Assembly (NCBI GenBank): GCA_038030265.1
Contig: CM075937.1
Coordinates: forward strand, 12,896,001-12,960,000
Reading direction: 5' to 3'
Length of the DNA: 64,000 bases
DNA from: Corythucha ciliata
Lineage: Eukaryota > Arthropoda > Insecta > Hemiptera > Tingidae
Part shown: positions 1-11,600 of the stretch, piece by piece
How the letters are laid out: every line of letters begins with the position of its first letter
How positions within the stretch are numbered: position 1 is the stretch's first letter
Position numbers and translations under genes: made by a program
Notes under the pieces: generated by a model
The model's input: the letters and a program-made list of their open reading frames with translations, nothing else
What the model was told of the DNA's origin: nothing
Databases searched by the model: none

Positions 1-333
1 TCGGTATCTTGGGTTTTCTGTATTTTCACCTGAAGAAAGTTTTTTTGATTTCTTGATTGCTTTCGTGAATACTTTTTTCTTATATCCATTTTTTTGTAGA
101 ACTTCTTGTAAATGTTTTATTTCTTCTTCAAGGTGTTCATTGTCTATGATTTTGATGGCTCTGTCGATCAAGGTTCTGACGATACCATTCTTTTGAGCTG
201 GGTGGTGGTGGGAATTTGCGTGTAGATAGCGATTAGTGTGAGTGGGTTTTCTGTATACTCTGTGTCCTAAGAATCCGTCTTCTTTTCTTCTTATTAGGAC
301 GTCGAGAAAAGGAAGTTGTCTTTCATTCTCCAT
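1..333 (-). mobile_element. Penelope-like element reverse transcriptase, 3' fragment (runs off left edge)
   Basis: Translating the minus strand from 333 to 1 gives 111 codons with no stop, still open at the window edge. The peptide contains LPFLDVLIRR, then YRKPTHTNRYLHANSHHHPAQK, then a lysine-rich helical stretch. The first two are hallmark motifs of the C-terminal RT and thumb region of Penelope-like elements. A TGA lies two codons upstream of the first ATG, so the N-terminal RT with its catalytic aspartates is missing and the copy is 5'-truncated. Any GIY-YIG endonuclease would lie left of position 1. Family assignment rests on motif recognition; the truncation is seen directly. Confidence 0.85.
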
Positions 334-744
334 TCGTCACATGTCTATAATTTAAAATAAAAAAACCCAAAAAAGTTCTCTGACGATGCCTTCAGCACAA
401 GAAGGCGAAAGCTCAGGAAACGAAGAAGTAGAAGAAGAAAAAAAGCCAAAACCCTAAAAATATAACATTTATCAAGTATTATGGCTTAAAAACTGATAAT
501 ATTAATAACGTAAAATTTATAATTTAAAAATGATTATTTTTTGACAGAAATGGATGGATAGATGTAAATTGTTAAAAATGTTAAAAAATACGCTAATTCA
601 CGGCTGGAACTGAAAAGAAGCAATAATCTATACCTGTAAAAGTTATATAAAATTGCTAATGCGGTGATAAAACGTGAAAAACCGCTAGTTTGCGGGTAAT
701 ATTCTAAAAATAAAATAATCAGCCTGGTCAAAATTAAGAGAAAG
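334..744. other. AT-rich spacer, no gene seen
   Basis: Apart from the hammerhead-like motif at 380-410 this is AT-rich sequence with purine-rich stretches. I see no coding signal. Confidence 0.5.
380..410 (+). other. hammerhead-ribozyme-like core motif
   Basis: CTGACGA (380-386) fits the hammerhead CUGANGA core. A 6-bp stem follows, GCCTTC (388-393) with GAAGGC (401-406) around a 7-nt loop, and then GAAA (407-410). One extra T sits between the core and the stem, and I cannot find a convincing stem I/III or cleavage triplet. It lies next to the Penelope-like fragment; such elements are known to carry hammerheads, but this motif is on the opposite strand. It is probably a relic. Confidence 0.25.
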
Positions 745-1450
745 GTTAATTTTAAGCCTAAAAATTAAGCAAATTGCTAATTCGAGGCTAAAATGGAAGA
801 AATCGCCAATTTACAGCTAAAATTGAGAAAAATCGCTAATTCACAGGTTTGAAACGCTACGACGCGTCGCCGCTACCATTTAAAAAAATCGCTAATTCGC
901 GGTTGAACTTGAGAAAAATTCTTATTTGCACCAAAAACTGAATACACGCCAATTTGCGGATTCTGAAAGCAACTTTTCAGGTTGAAATTGAAAAAAAAAA
1001 CTCCAATTTGTGGCAGTAGGTGAAGAAACCGCTAATTCGCGAGTAAACTGAGAAAAATCGCTCATGCATTGCGTATGGTGAACCAACAAAATCCTAATTC
1101 GTGAAAAGTCCCCCTATTTTGCGGCTAATATTGAGGAAAACAATTAAGAAAAACGTAAATTTCCAGCAGAAACAGAAAAGTGCTAATCCTCTGGTAAAAA
1201 ATTTAACAATTCGGTAATGTGCTGCTAAAAATTGATGAAAACGCCAATACTCGTGGGTAATTAAGAAACATCGCTCACGGGATAAAAACGATACTTTGCT
1301 GCTAAAGTTGAGAAAATGCGCAAATTCATGGTTATGGGAGGGGTTGGGGCAAAACCGCTAATCTGCGGCTGAAAATGAGAAGAACGATACACTCGGCCAA
1401 AATTGAGAAAATCGCTAATTTGCGGGTATAGTCCAAAAATCGCCCTTAAC
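745..1450 (+). repeat. F1 repeat block, direct orientation
   Basis: About 25 degenerate copies of a ~29-bp unit of the form TTCGCGGCTAAAATTGAG then AAAATCGCTAA. Some units carry longer inserts, for example the CTGAAAGCAAC variant near 965 and the TATGGGAGGGG variant near 1333. The stretch 1125-1415 is colinear with the reverse complement of 12665-12945, so this is a copy of a longer dispersed sequence. Confidence 0.85.
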
Positions 1451-1454
1451 TGAG

Positions 1455-1620
1455 AGATAGAGGCTATGATGAGGCCAGCAAGATGTCCAGAGAGTGTGCT
1501 GGCTGGGTGGAATTACTAAAATGTGAAATTACCCCCTCCCCTCACCCTTACGAGATTTCAATCTGATCCCCCCTCCCCGGACAAATTCCTACCTACACCA
1601 CTGGTTTTGGGTTTGATACT
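1455..1620 (-). repeat. dispersed repeat, inverted copy of 11905-12060
   Basis: The segment from GCCAGCAAGATGTCC through ACCCCCTCCCCTC to CTACACCACTGG matches, as reverse complement, the sequence at 11905-12060. The outer end reads CCAGNGGNGTAGG, a common kind of terminal sequence for hAT-type or similar DNA transposons; that assignment is tentative. Both copies lie near an F1 block. Confidence 0.55.
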
Positions 1621-1789
1621 TTTGTACCGTTTTTCTCAAATTTCAAACTGGCAACCTCGAGGATATCGCTCGTGTCATAATTGCTTTGAAACTCTTATTT
1701 TTCAGAGAATTTCATGCAAAAACTCCTCCAAAAGCTCCAAGGCGCGAAATAGTACCCGCTGAGTTTTCGAAGTAATATTGATTCTGAAG

Positions 1790-1960
1790 ATGGAAATGTA
1801 ATTGGTAATTGTTAATTACAAATTACTTCGAAAAAGTGCTTTTAATTACAAATTACCAATTACAATGGCGTGTTGTTATCAATTACAAATTACCAATTAG
1901 TAATTGTAATTGAATTACGTAATTCAATTACATGTAATTCAATTACTGCCCAGCCCTGCA
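1790..1960. repeat. AATTAC-rich element ending in CAGCCCTG
   Basis: Imperfect repeats of AATTACAAATTACCAATTAC end with ACTGCCCAGCCCTG. Read on the minus strand this begins CAGGGCTGGGCAGTAATTG, the style of terminus seen in non-autonomous hAT-like elements. No second terminus or target duplication was identified. Confidence 0.45.
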
Positions 1961-2479
1961 CACGGTGTAGGGGGATCTTGCTTCTAAAAAAGCTTCGTTA
2001 CGGCTCTGCTCGCCAATTCACGGGTGTTCAGAAATAAACTGAACCGTAAAGGTACAGAGCTGTGAGGCCCCTGTTTTCTTGTCTTGTGGCCTATTAGCGT
2101 CGCCGCGTGATATAAGGTTCTAGAATCTTGACTGCTCATGCCAAAAGATGGGTCATGGTAGAAAGAGGGTGACTCAAAAGTCATAGTGAGCTAGAGGAAC
2201 TCAAATAGGTGAAGGGGACTCAATGCTGCAGAGCGCTCAATGCCGCAAGAGGTTATCAAGCGTTGCCGTCGTTGTGAGTGACTCCAACTCACCCCTTTTG
2301 AATGGAGTTTAGCAAGGTGGACTGGTTCATGCCGAGAGAAACTCTTATGCACTTATATTATCTTTTAAAATCCCCCTCTCCTCATTTTGATGGTGCACTC
2401 AACGCCATTGCCCTCTTCCCCAGCCCTCTTGTGGCTTCGTCGTCGGACTTCATGGCCGAAGTTCAACCTAAACATAAGT

Positions 2480-2575
2480 ACACAATGCGACTAAAATTGA
2501 GAAACTTCGATAGTTTTGCTATTCTATAAGCCAATTCACGGCCGAAATGGAGAAAATACGCTTATGTGCTGTTCT
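2480..2575 (+). repeat. short F1 block
   Basis: Three degenerate F1 units (CTAAAATTGAGAAA, CAATTCACGGCCGAAATGGAG) inside otherwise unassigned 3'-flanking sequence. Confidence 0.6.
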
Positions 2576-2579
2576 TCGG

Positions 2580-3190
2580 GAAAGTTTATGGATGGAAGTG
2601 CTAAGAGTGCTTGATCGATAGGTTTTTTCCCCATACTTCCCGTCTTCGGCAGATAATCAGTCCATATTATGCCTCTCACTCAGATCTCATGAGAGCGTAG
2701 AAAAAAGTGATTGTACGCTTTACAACATAATCGTTCAGTTTTTTATCGATTTTTATTCATTTTAACCAACGACACTTCCTGGTCGCAATAAACGTATAAC
2801 AAACCTTTTAATATTTACACAAAATAGACAATTAGTACACAATAATAAAAAACTACACACAGTTTCAGTATTTCTGTAGCGTTGTAAATTGTGATTTTAT
2901 AATAACCGTTTCCGGGGATCAATAAAGTTGAGCCATTTGAGGGATATTTAACGCCTCCCAACTTAAAAAATAAAGAGCCTGTACACTATCATACACATTG
3001 GCATTTGAAAATCACAGTTAAAACAACACGAGGGTAACATTAAATTTGTTTCATATTTGCCCCTATTTTTGTCTCTAAACGTTCACAAAAAAAAACAACA
3101 GTTTATTGACTCCCTAATGACTCAAGAGTATTATTTTATTGCGTAATTTCAGTAATTATGATCACAGCTTTCAATGTAATAACGTCGCAC
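2580..3190. other. 3' flank, nothing recognised
   Basis: AT-rich sequence downstream of the predicted gene end. I see no ORF, repeat family or RNA gene in it. Confidence 0.4.
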
Positions 3191-3208
3191 TTGGACGGCG
3201 CTTAAAAT

Positions 3209-3232
3209 TTTATTTTTTTAAATTTATTTATT
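3209..3232 (-). promoter_or_regulatory. candidate polyadenylation signals
   Basis: Three overlapping or adjacent AATAAA hexamers on the minus strand (seen as TTTATT at 3209, 3223 and 3227 on the plus strand) lie about 270 bp beyond the predicted stop codon. They would define a 3'UTR of roughly 290 nt. In such AT-rich DNA the hexamer also occurs by chance. Confidence 0.35.
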
Positions 3233-3497
3233 AATACAAATTTGTCGAGCAAAAACGTAAAACTAGTCACAAAAGTCAACTAATTCCTTCTTTTTTTCAG
3301 TTTAGGAACTTGATCGTAAAATGCCGCGTGTTTTCGCAACATTTTAACCCATTCGACTTTTTTTTTTTTTTACTTATACATTTTTCAACTCCAAATAAAT
3401 ATACAAAAAATCAAAACAAACTAAAAACAAGAGATCCTCAGTCGATTGCGTTACCTAACGCTGTGAATTGAAGGGATGTGGTGAGAGGGATTTGGCG

Positions 3498-3567
3498 TCA
3501 ATCCGCTAAATTTTCCGCCGCCACCACTTCACCGGGCAGGTGATGCTTCCAAGATCTGAAGAGATAC
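3498..3567 (-). CDS. exon 8 (terminal coding exon)
   Basis: The acceptor is CTTCCTCCCCAG after a good pyrimidine tract, and the exon opens with G to complete the codon split with exon 7. It encodes YLFRSWKHHLPGEVVAAE and a few more residues, then TGA at 3500-3498. The aromatic and basic character continues exon 7 smoothly. Seventy bases give one completing base, 22 codons and the stop, exactly in phase. Confidence 0.9.
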
Positions 3568-3920
3568 CTGGGGAGGAAGTAGAAGTTGTACATTTTAATC
3601 GATTAAAAAAAGACTCGGTGTTTTTTTGTGGTAACTGATAGGGGGGTGGGCGTAATAACAAGTTTACTCGCGACTTTCTAAGAAATTAAAAAAAAACACA
3701 CAAAAAAAACCGCACTTTGAGAGTATTGTAGAATGAAGGATATTTCGCTTTAAAAAATCCTTATTGCTTTGAAGGGGAGTCGTTTCATTAATTTAATAAC
3801 GAGAATTTCATAACAGTACACAACCGAGGAAGTTTTCAATCAAACCAATTTCTCCGCCCCCTATCATTATTTTAACACTCTAAAGACGTAATGATGGCGT
3901 GAAGAGGCTTACCGCATTAC

Positions 3921-4101
3921 CTAGTAAATTTTCTAAGTTGTCTAAATTTGCAGTACGTGGCTCCTTGGGCCGACTCTAACTGCTGAGTTTGTATCAGGAA
4001 GCCTTTCTCCTTAAAAGTCTGTTCTAGTTTTTCCCTCGCCAAGGATTTCCTCGATTTCCTTCGCGTTTGCTCTCGCTGGTCGTAGTACCGGAACGTTCCT
4101 C
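3921..4101 (-). CDS. exon 7, basic helical domain
   Basis: The acceptor is TTTATACAG and the donor AG|GTAATG, a weak donor. Reading through the donor would give TAA at once, so it must be used in this frame. The 181-nt exon encodes a dense run of charged residues, RYYDQREQTRRKSRKSLARE, then KLEQTFKEKGFLIQTQQLES and YCKFRQLRKFT. It looks like a helical, nucleic-acid- or protein-binding region. It starts in phase 1 and ends in phase 2, matching both neighbours. An overlapping ORF in another frame here (4024-4443) is an artefact of reading through the preceding intron. Confidence 0.92.
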
Positions 4102-4163
4102 CTGTATAAACCGACGATTAAACACAAACAACAAAATGGTACCTAGTACACCTCTCGAATTAC

Positions 4164-4432
4164 CTGGGTCGACCGACAGCATCTTTTTCTCTTTGAGCGT
4201 CGGTGTAGGCCCGCCGGTGAACTTGAATTTACACATGGACGCCTGATTTGGAACAGCCTGAGCGTATTTCGCCTGCATGTCTCGTATGCACAGATTTAGC
4301 GGCTCGTCGACGATGGTAGTTCCATAGTTTTTGTAGATCAAGTGACAAATGTCGGCTTTTTTCGGTTTGCGACCGCGACGGGGTCGCGCGTTGTTGAGCG
4401 TCATTTCACCCATGTAGGGTAAGTCGGTGTAC
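4164..4432 (-). CDS. exon 6, AT-hook-like region
   Basis: The acceptor is CTTGTCCCACAG and the donor CCCAG|GTAATT. The 269-nt exon encodes YTDLPYMGEMTLNN, then the AT-hook-like RPRRGRKPKK, then ADICHLIYKNYGTT, DEPLNLCIRDMQAK and CKFKFTGGPTPTLKEKKMLS. The core RGRKPKK departs from the classical RGRP tripeptide, so minor-groove binding is inferred. EPLNLC resembles the P-x-D-L-S motif that recruits CtBP corepressors, which is only suggestive. The exon is clearly more GC-rich than its introns and keeps a clean frame, as expected for sequence under selection. Confidence 0.93.
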
Positions 4433-4710
4433 CTGTGGGACAAGTCCGAAATGAAGCTCTAATTATTTTTATTAAATATCTTTATTTTTAGGAGGATGGC
4501 GGCAGGGGGGGAAAAGACCTCGGACTAAATTAACACGCCGAGAGGGCCGGATGAATGGATTCCTGTTTTAACAGGAAAACCAAAAAACTTTTTAATGAAA
4601 CGCAGGAAGCAGTCCCGCTTCCTCTTGTTCACCAGCAACGTAGCTCTTTTCAAACTAGTCAGCCTAATTCCATTAACCGGTAAAACACAAGTTATTCAAT
4701 GAACTCATAC

Positions 4711-4830
4711 CTGACAGTGGCGGGTGCTGGACTAGGGGGTGTACAAAGAGAGGCTTCGTAATGGTCCAAATACTCTGGCGGTAGTGCTTGGTGATGAAAT
4801 TTTAGCTTCCACCTCGCCTTCCGTTTCCCG
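4711..4830 (-). CDS. exon 5
   Basis: The acceptor is TTTTTTCAG at the end of a very long T-run (the A-run 4834-4872 on the plus strand), and the donor is CTGTCAG|GTATGAG. It encodes GKRKARWKLKFHHQALPPEY, then LDHYEASLCTPPSPAPATV. The first base completes the serine codon begun in exon 4, and the last two bases (AG) pair with the first G of exon 6 to give arginine. The other two frames contain stops. Confidence 0.92.
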
Positions 4831-4832
4831 CT

Positions 4833-4833
4833 G

Positions 4834-4872
<39 letters not shown>
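4833..4872 (-). repeat. homopolymer tract (T-run on gene strand)
   Basis: About 38 consecutive A on the plus strand form an unusually long pyrimidine tract directly before the exon 5 acceptor. Its length is likely polymorphic or sequencing-uncertain. Confidence 0.8.
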
Positions 4873-4876
<4 letters not shown>

Positions 4877-5339
4877 GAGAGGAGAGTAATGATGACAGCT
4901 GCTAATGAAGCGACAAAATGACATAATTTGGTTCATTATATAAGGAATGTGGAGACATTATCTTGGAAGAGGTGAAAAAAAGAGTCCTTTTCAAAAAATA
5001 AATTGCGCGCAATTTATAAACACGTACAAATTCCACATTCTGGTAGACCTTTCCTTAAAAACATCAGGCGTTAAAAATTCAATTGCCTCCATTTACAAAT
5101 AGGAGGCGACAAACCCGATTACTTCTTCTCACTGGTGAGAGGACGGAGGGGACAGGTGGCATGTGGAATAACGCATACCATGGTAGAAGAAGAAATTATT
5201 AAAGTTTGGTTGGGATTGAAAAAAGGACACATTTTCAACATCGTTATAGTCCACTTAGACGGCGGTGTTGAGACGCTATATGGCCTATAAAGGTTCGAAA
5301 ATGCTTAAACGAGGGTGTGTGGATGGAGACGCTTTAGAG

Positions 5340-5840
5340 AAAGAAAAAAAACGAGTTTTTTAGGGACACTTAGTTGCCGGGGAGGAGGCACTGTATTTGG
5401 CCCTGCGGCGTGGTCCTAAACAACATATTATCTGGTCCACCACGGGTGCTCAAAGCTCTTCGATATCGCTTCTGACTGTACGCGTGAAAACAGGTTGTTG
5501 AATCCTCCTTAAACAGTAATTCATCATTCATCCAAGATTCAGAACGTGACGCTGGAAATCGGCATTCCATCCCCAGAAACTGAATGTGCACAGGAAGGAT
5601 CTATAGCCTTCAAAAAACTGGGAAACTGTCGTTGTAGACTTCTATTCCGGATTTTTGGTCCAAAAACTGACAGTTTTTCCTCAGAAAGTGATACTTTCGG
5701 CTCTAAACTTGGAATGTTTGCCCCCCCCCCCCCCCCAGGAATCCCGAGGATCAGAAATTGCGGTAATTCAGTACCTCAAACTGGGGCTCTTCCATCCCTC
5801 AGAGTCGAACTCGTCAGGCCTGTAAACTTGAAAGTTTAAA
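5340..5840. other. intron segment with protein-like ORF, unassigned
   Basis: On the minus strand 5591-5370 is open and protein-like (SRSESWMNDELLFKED, then AYSQKRYRRALSTRGG) and ends in a stop. No known exon has the right phase to splice into it, so I leave it unannotated as a gene. A C-run lies at about 5719-5736. Confidence 0.3.
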
Positions 5841-5929
5841 CAAACGCGTTAATCCAAGCGAAGATCTGAGAAGATTTTAGATGTCAGGGACAGAAGGAGA
5901 GGGTGCTGGCACTTCCCCTCCTGTCTATC

Positions 5930-7180
5930 CGTACGGCCTCCCGTGCAATTGGGTTTTCAGCATCAAGCCAAGCCCACGGAATTGAAGTTTTAGTGAGCCA
6001 AAATAGCGGAAATAATTTTGTGCCGAACAAATATTTTTTAGTGGGTAAAATCCGTGAAATTGGATTTTTAGTGACACCCGGCCCTCGAAAATTGTTTTTA
6101 AGAAATTGAAGTTTTAGTGAGCCAGAATCGCAAAAATGATGTGTCAAGTGGGGAAAACGCATGAAATCGAATCGGGTAACTTTTAATGAGCCAGACCCAC
6201 GAAAATGTTTTTTTTTTTTGTTTTTTTTCGCCAGCCAAATCCGCAAAAATGGTTTTATAATGAGCCAGACCCACGAAAATCGCGTTTTAGCTATCCAGAA
6301 TCGTCTAATTTGTCACTTGTCAGCGAGCCTGACCCGTGAACTTTTTTTTTGTGTGCGTGTTATATTGATTAAATCGCTATTTCAGAGAGCCAGACACGTA
6401 TAATGGTTTTTCAGATAGTAATCAACTCGTTCAGCCTACGCGTAAAAATTGGTTTTTAGAGAGTGAAATCCGCGAAATCGGTCTTTTGGCTTGCCAAAAC
6501 CACAAAAATTGTTTTTTAGCAAGCTAAACTAACGAAATTGAGTAACTTTTAATGAGTCAGATTCGCGAAAATAGCGTTTTAGTGGATCAGATTCGCCGAA
6601 ATGGGGTTTTAATGAGCAGAATCAGAAAAATGTACATGTTTTAGTGAGCCAGATCTGAGGAAAACGTCCCTTCGTGCCTAGTGGGGAAAATCCCCCAAAT
6701 TGTTTATTTAGTGAGGCGTAACCATGATAAATGGTTTTGTTGCTATTGTGAAACCCACGAAATTGACCGTAATAGCAAGCCAAACTCGCGAATATGTTTC
6801 TATCGTGAAATCGGGTTTCTAGCGAAAGAGAGCGGGGTTTTCTATGAGGAAAATAAGCGAATACGGTTTTTTCAGCGAGCAAGACCCGCGAAAATAGTTT
6901 TTTAGCTAATGAAATCCACTAAATTTTATTGAGCCCAGACCATACCGTTCAGTGAAGCCCTGATAAAAGATTTTTTTTTTTTTTTAGTCAGACTGGCCCG
7001 CTATATTGTTTTTTTGGAGAGGAAAACACTTGAAATTAATTTTTAAGTGAGCCAGGCACGCGAAAATGCTTTTTTAGCCGCAAAATACACGGAATTAGGT
7101 TTTTATTGAGCTTGGCCCGCGAAGAGTGCCTTTTAATGAGCCAGAAGACGAAATAGTACATTTCACAACGAGAGAGGAAA
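5930..7180 (+). repeat. F2 repeat block, direct
   Basis: About 35 degenerate units of the form CGCGAAAATTGG then TTTTTAGTGAGCCAGACC, period roughly 30-36 bp. The right end (7141-7230, with ACCCGCGAGTTGTCG) is colinear with 34681-34755, which marks a shared boundary of a dispersed unit. Confidence 0.85.
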
Positions 7181-7559
7181 GTGGAACTTTACCCGCGAGT
7201 TGTCGTAAGCTCATGAGGCGCCAAACAAACAAATCAAAAATAACATTTTGTTTTTGTACGAAAAGATACCTACCTAAAAAAAAAAAATTGATTTAAGTCA
7301 TTCAACCATAGTATATTACGATATAAGGTCGTAATGAGGGCTATTTCGGTTGAGGGCGGAAGTTATATTCGGTGAGGGCGGCAACCGCCCAAAGCTAAAA
7401 AGCCCAATACGGCCGAGTATCATACGCTATATTTTCTACAGCCGTCAATTTTTGTCATTTTCAAAAAATATTATTCCTCTCTTGAGAGGCAAAGTTCTAC
7501 TTTCGCAGGAAGGTTACAGTGAGGGAAATACGTCTTTTTTCTTCACTGGTAATACGAAA

Positions 7560-7760
7560 AAAGCTTTTTAGTTAGCCCGAATAGCCAAAATGTTTGGTTT
7601 TTTTTTGTGTGATGAAACCCGCCTAATCGTTTATTTAGTGAGTCAGACCCGCTAGTTTTTAGCGCGTGAGACTCGCGAAATTAAGCTTTGATGAACCAGT
7701 ACGCAAAAATAGCGTTTTAGTGAGCCAGAATCGCTGAGCTGGTTTTAACGTGGATAACGT
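7560..7760 (+). repeat. F2 repeat block, direct
   Basis: Five or six further F2 units (GTGAGTCAGACCCGC, GTGAGCCAGAATCGC) after an unrelated 380-bp insertion that separates them from the main block. Confidence 0.7.
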
Positions 7761-7764
7761 TTTA

Positions 7765-8612
7765 CTCGAGGTTTTGTGGATCTGGCTGCTTTCATGAACA
7801 CTATGAAAATGCCTAATTTCGCTGGTTTGAGCCAAAAAAAAAATGGAGTGGTTGAGTGCCTGATGGGTGAATGGACACACACGAAGTGACATTCTTCCAA
7901 ACTTGAAACGAGTGCATCATTGATCAGCTAATTCGCTTTGGCAAGTGAATCGGAGCGTACACGTTGACAGCATTTTAAAGCGATTATTATGAGATTGTTC
8001 AATTAGCCAAACTGAGCGTTTGTGTTCTTTGGCAAACGTCCCAAATTAAAGAAACTTGAACCATTCCAACAATGTGTAATATCTTTACGGGTGTAGCAAT
8101 GAAAAATGTCTATGGCTTTGACTGACCTCGTCGCCACCACTCACCCCCTCACCTGCGATTTAGGAGGCAATTCAACAATTCCAACCGCACTAAGAAATAA
8201 ATAAAAAAAAGAAAAAAAAAAAGGGAGGAGGATGTCTCAACTATTGTTCCTAGATCACCACGAAGTTTAATTTTAAAAAATGGAAGTGCGTTAAATCTTC
8301 CAAAAAAAGGGTTGGGGGACAAAAACTATATGTCAGTCATAAAAATTACCTCAAATAGGCGACTTTACTGCCCCCCCCCCTCCCTAATTTTTTCTTCATA
8401 CCCTTTTCCCGTTCGATTTTACTGCGTTACTATAATGCGGCACGAATGGTCATTTTAAATAAGTACGATTCCTTTTAAGAAAGTCTCCGTCACTTTTTCT
8501 TTCATAGATCGCCATTTATAAGTTCGTCTTACCCCTCCCACTCACACAGTAGTCATTCACATAGTAGGGGGGGGGGGCAGAATTGTGTTAACAAAACAAT
8601 TAAATTCCCTAC
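7765..8612. other. intron 4 unique sequence
   Basis: AT-rich intron sequence with a poly-C run near 8371 and a poly-G run near 8568. No further feature is seen. Confidence 0.5.
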
Positions 8613-8665
8613 CTTCCAGATTTCGAGCTTTCTGAACTGGAGGCATCTTGCGAAGAGGCTTGCAT
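8613..8665 (-). CDS. exon 4 (serine-rich linker)
   Basis: The acceptor TTTCTGTTGCAG is strong and the donor is GGAAG|GTAGGG. The 53-nt exon encodes MQASSQDASSSESSKSG and ends with AG; exon 5 begins with C, restoring AGC (Ser). It starts in phase 0 with ATG, so it can be internal after exon 3 (ending in GGC), or follow the candidate short first exon at 26233-26241, or itself hold the start codon. The serine-rich composition suggests a flexible, possibly phosphorylated linker. Confidence 0.82.
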
Positions 8666-8669
8666 CTGC

Positions 8670-11600
8670 AACAGAAAGTAAAATGTTATAACATAAATTC
8701 CAGTCATCAGGGGGGACATTAGTCACGGACAAACTTTTAACTAGAAAGTAAAATATAGCTGTATTTTTTGGGTTTTTTCCCTTTAATTACTGCTCCAAAT
8801 AAGGTAAAGCAAAAAAAACAACTTTTTTGTTAATTAATACGTTATTTACCTATCATTTTATTTCATATTTTTTCAATAATGGAAACAATAATTTAAACGG
8901 CGTGTTGTTTTTTGTTGACTTTCTTCGTTTATACACTCACGAATTGCCTCAGCGTGCGAGTATAATCTGTAAGAGTTCAGCCTTTCTCTCTCCATCCCAA
9001 GTAAATTGAATAGTGTTGGTGACGATGAAGTGGGAGGACCGTAATATTTTTAAGTTTATGAAACGCCAGACTTGAAAACAATTGGATTTACTTGGGTGTT
9101 TATCCACGATTTCGTCATTCGTTTGCTAATGAAATCATTTTACTGTTGGTACGGGAGCATGAGACTGTCAGGGGGAGGTGGAGGGTTGACGATTGAAATT
9201 TTAAACTAAAAAAGTCCCCCGATGAATTTCATTATACGCAACATTAATTAAAGATCTTGGCCATTTAAGGGTGGCGGAACAAAGTGATATGTGTCTCCCG
9301 TAACTGGTATAGGAATCTGTTCAAAAATTTACATTTGTTTTTCTCCTCATCTTCATTGCCCCCTTCTCATCCAGTGGGCGACATAGCAGAGGGCCTGGGG
9401 GCGCCACACGAGAAGTCACCGAAGAAAAAAAAAAAAAAACTCGGGGCTCTATTTTCTTCTCGCTAGGATTCCTTCCGTGAGCTTAAAGACTGCCGAGAGC
9501 TCCTTATTTGGTAAATAAATTGCCGTGCATTGACACCAAGATGGATGAAAGCACGCGTAGTAAGTAGTTCTTACCCCCTTCCCCTCCTCTTCCATCTTTG
9601 AATGTATCGCGTCCTGTCTCGTCTTAATTAATTCCACGTTGGCGACGATTCAGAGAATTCTTGGGATTAAGAGAAACGTCCTCTACTGTGAATAATTCCG
9701 GAAGAGAAACTGAAATTCTTGTGAGATGCACGCATCGATTTTTTTGTTTGTATAATATTGTCGAGGAACCATTTTTCTCACACTGTTTAGTAAGGCAGAA
9801 ACCCTCGATTCACGCTGCGGGGAACTCGTGGAGACTATTATGTACATTTAACAAATGGCACGTCGTGTGATGAGCTAAAATTCGGGGAGGATCCCCACAT
9901 TTCACTCCACACTTCGCGAATACCCTGTCGTGAGTTTCTTCGTAACCTGACAGTGTCAGTCACGTTTTTGGAATTGTTTGAGAGAGGGAATAAAATTATT
10001 CAAATGCGCCGTAAAAGTTCTTCAAAAAAGAAGAACAAGAAAAGAAGAAGAAGAAGGAAAAAAAAACAGTCGAACTCTTCATTTTCTACTTCCTTCGTGT
10101 CCTGAACGCTCCAATCTCAGGATTTTTGTCCGCCTCTCGCTTCATTCTGGAAATCCGGTCCTCCCACGGAGTTAACTTCTAGTCTAACTTGGCCATCTAA
10201 AGACGAGGATTACAGAAGTAAAAAAAAATAAATGCGCCCACTCTTCACCACCTCCCTCCCTCACTTCACCAATGAAGTTGCTGTTCTACTGTACACAAAT
10301 CATTTCTTTTAAAAAAATGAAAATGAATAATAAAACGGGGCCCTCATTCTTCAACTTCTCGCATCTTACACTATACATCTCCCTACGCGCTCTGTATAAT
10401 AATTTCGCTAGTAGAATTGTCATTATCCGATTTAAATTTATTTAAAAAATCTATTAACATCGCTAAATAGATTACTCGATAAGACAGGTTTAAGGGATTG
10501 AATAAAACAAGATTTTTGCAGGAAACTGTTAAAATTCTACTGAAAGCGGTTTCTTTCACGGCAACCACTGATGAGAGAAACGAAATACATGAAGGTCTTA
10601 GGGCGGGTGACAAAATGTCTATACAGGCGGGCATCTTTTGTAAACAATTGGCTGTTTCATGGGGGCATTTTCATTAGCTATAACGCGTGCGGCTTGAATG
10701 AAACACGTAATATGTATAGTTATAGTCATTTGTACAGGTAAAAAGTATAAACTAAAAAGGTGATGACAACCGAACGGTGAGAGACAAATCACTTCGCTGG
10801 GGAGCAGTTTGACAGGGCGGGGAGTGAGAAAGATTGAGACTTGTGGCGGGGACAGAGAAAGAAGGGAAAACGGATGCTTTTATATGTATAGCTACACGAA
10901 TAAATACTTTTTTTTTTTTTTTTAAAGCTTTTCGATGCATTGATCACGCTGAAACACTATAATAGTCGCCGTTTTACGCTTGATACACAACTAGCACTGG
11001 TCGACAATGTAAAAACACACTCAAAATGAGTCTCGTTAAATATTATGGGCGAATTCGGGGAGTCATGAGCCCTCTTAAAAACAAAAGGGAAAACGAAATT
11101 AAAAATTGATTGGGAAGGGAAGATAAAACATCAAGGTTGGTGCCATTTAAGGAAAAGAAATAACGATGCTGTTGTGGGCTTGTTGGTGGGGGGGGGGAGG
11201 CTTCGACAGGAAAGACAAGTGGAAGAAAATTAATATAAGGTGCCTGTGGGAAAGCAGGTATTGTTTGGTCCGTTTCTTGAGAGGATAGGGATAGAGTGAG
11301 AAAGAGATCGCGGGTCCGCCGATTCCAATTTCGACTGTGGTATTTAATTCCCTCGGAAATTAGGCCCAACCCTGTTTTTTTTTTTTTTTTTTTGGCGAAT
11401 TCGGTGGACAAAAAAGGAGTTATTCCGCCCGACCGATTGCTATTTAGGGATGAGGGCGGGAATCGTGACAGAATGCTAAACCACCGCAGTAATCTCCCAT
11501 AATATTGAAATGAATAATAAATTTATGAAAGAAACCTTTCTTCGTATCTTCTGTCACGTGTGGGTGTAACGCTAACGCAACTCGCATCATAATGCGAGCC

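Noticed and set aside
745..1450. ~29-bp repeats as a CRISPR array
   Set aside because: Units are degenerate and contiguous, without unique spacers, and the host is clearly eukaryotic.
4024..4443. 139-codon ORF as a single-exon gene
   Set aside because: It is exon 6 read through its intron into exon 7 in the wrong frame; splice sites and phase give a better explanation.
5370..5591. Protein-like minus-strand ORF as an alternative terminal exon
   Set aside because: No upstream exon in reach has the matching phase; left as unassigned.
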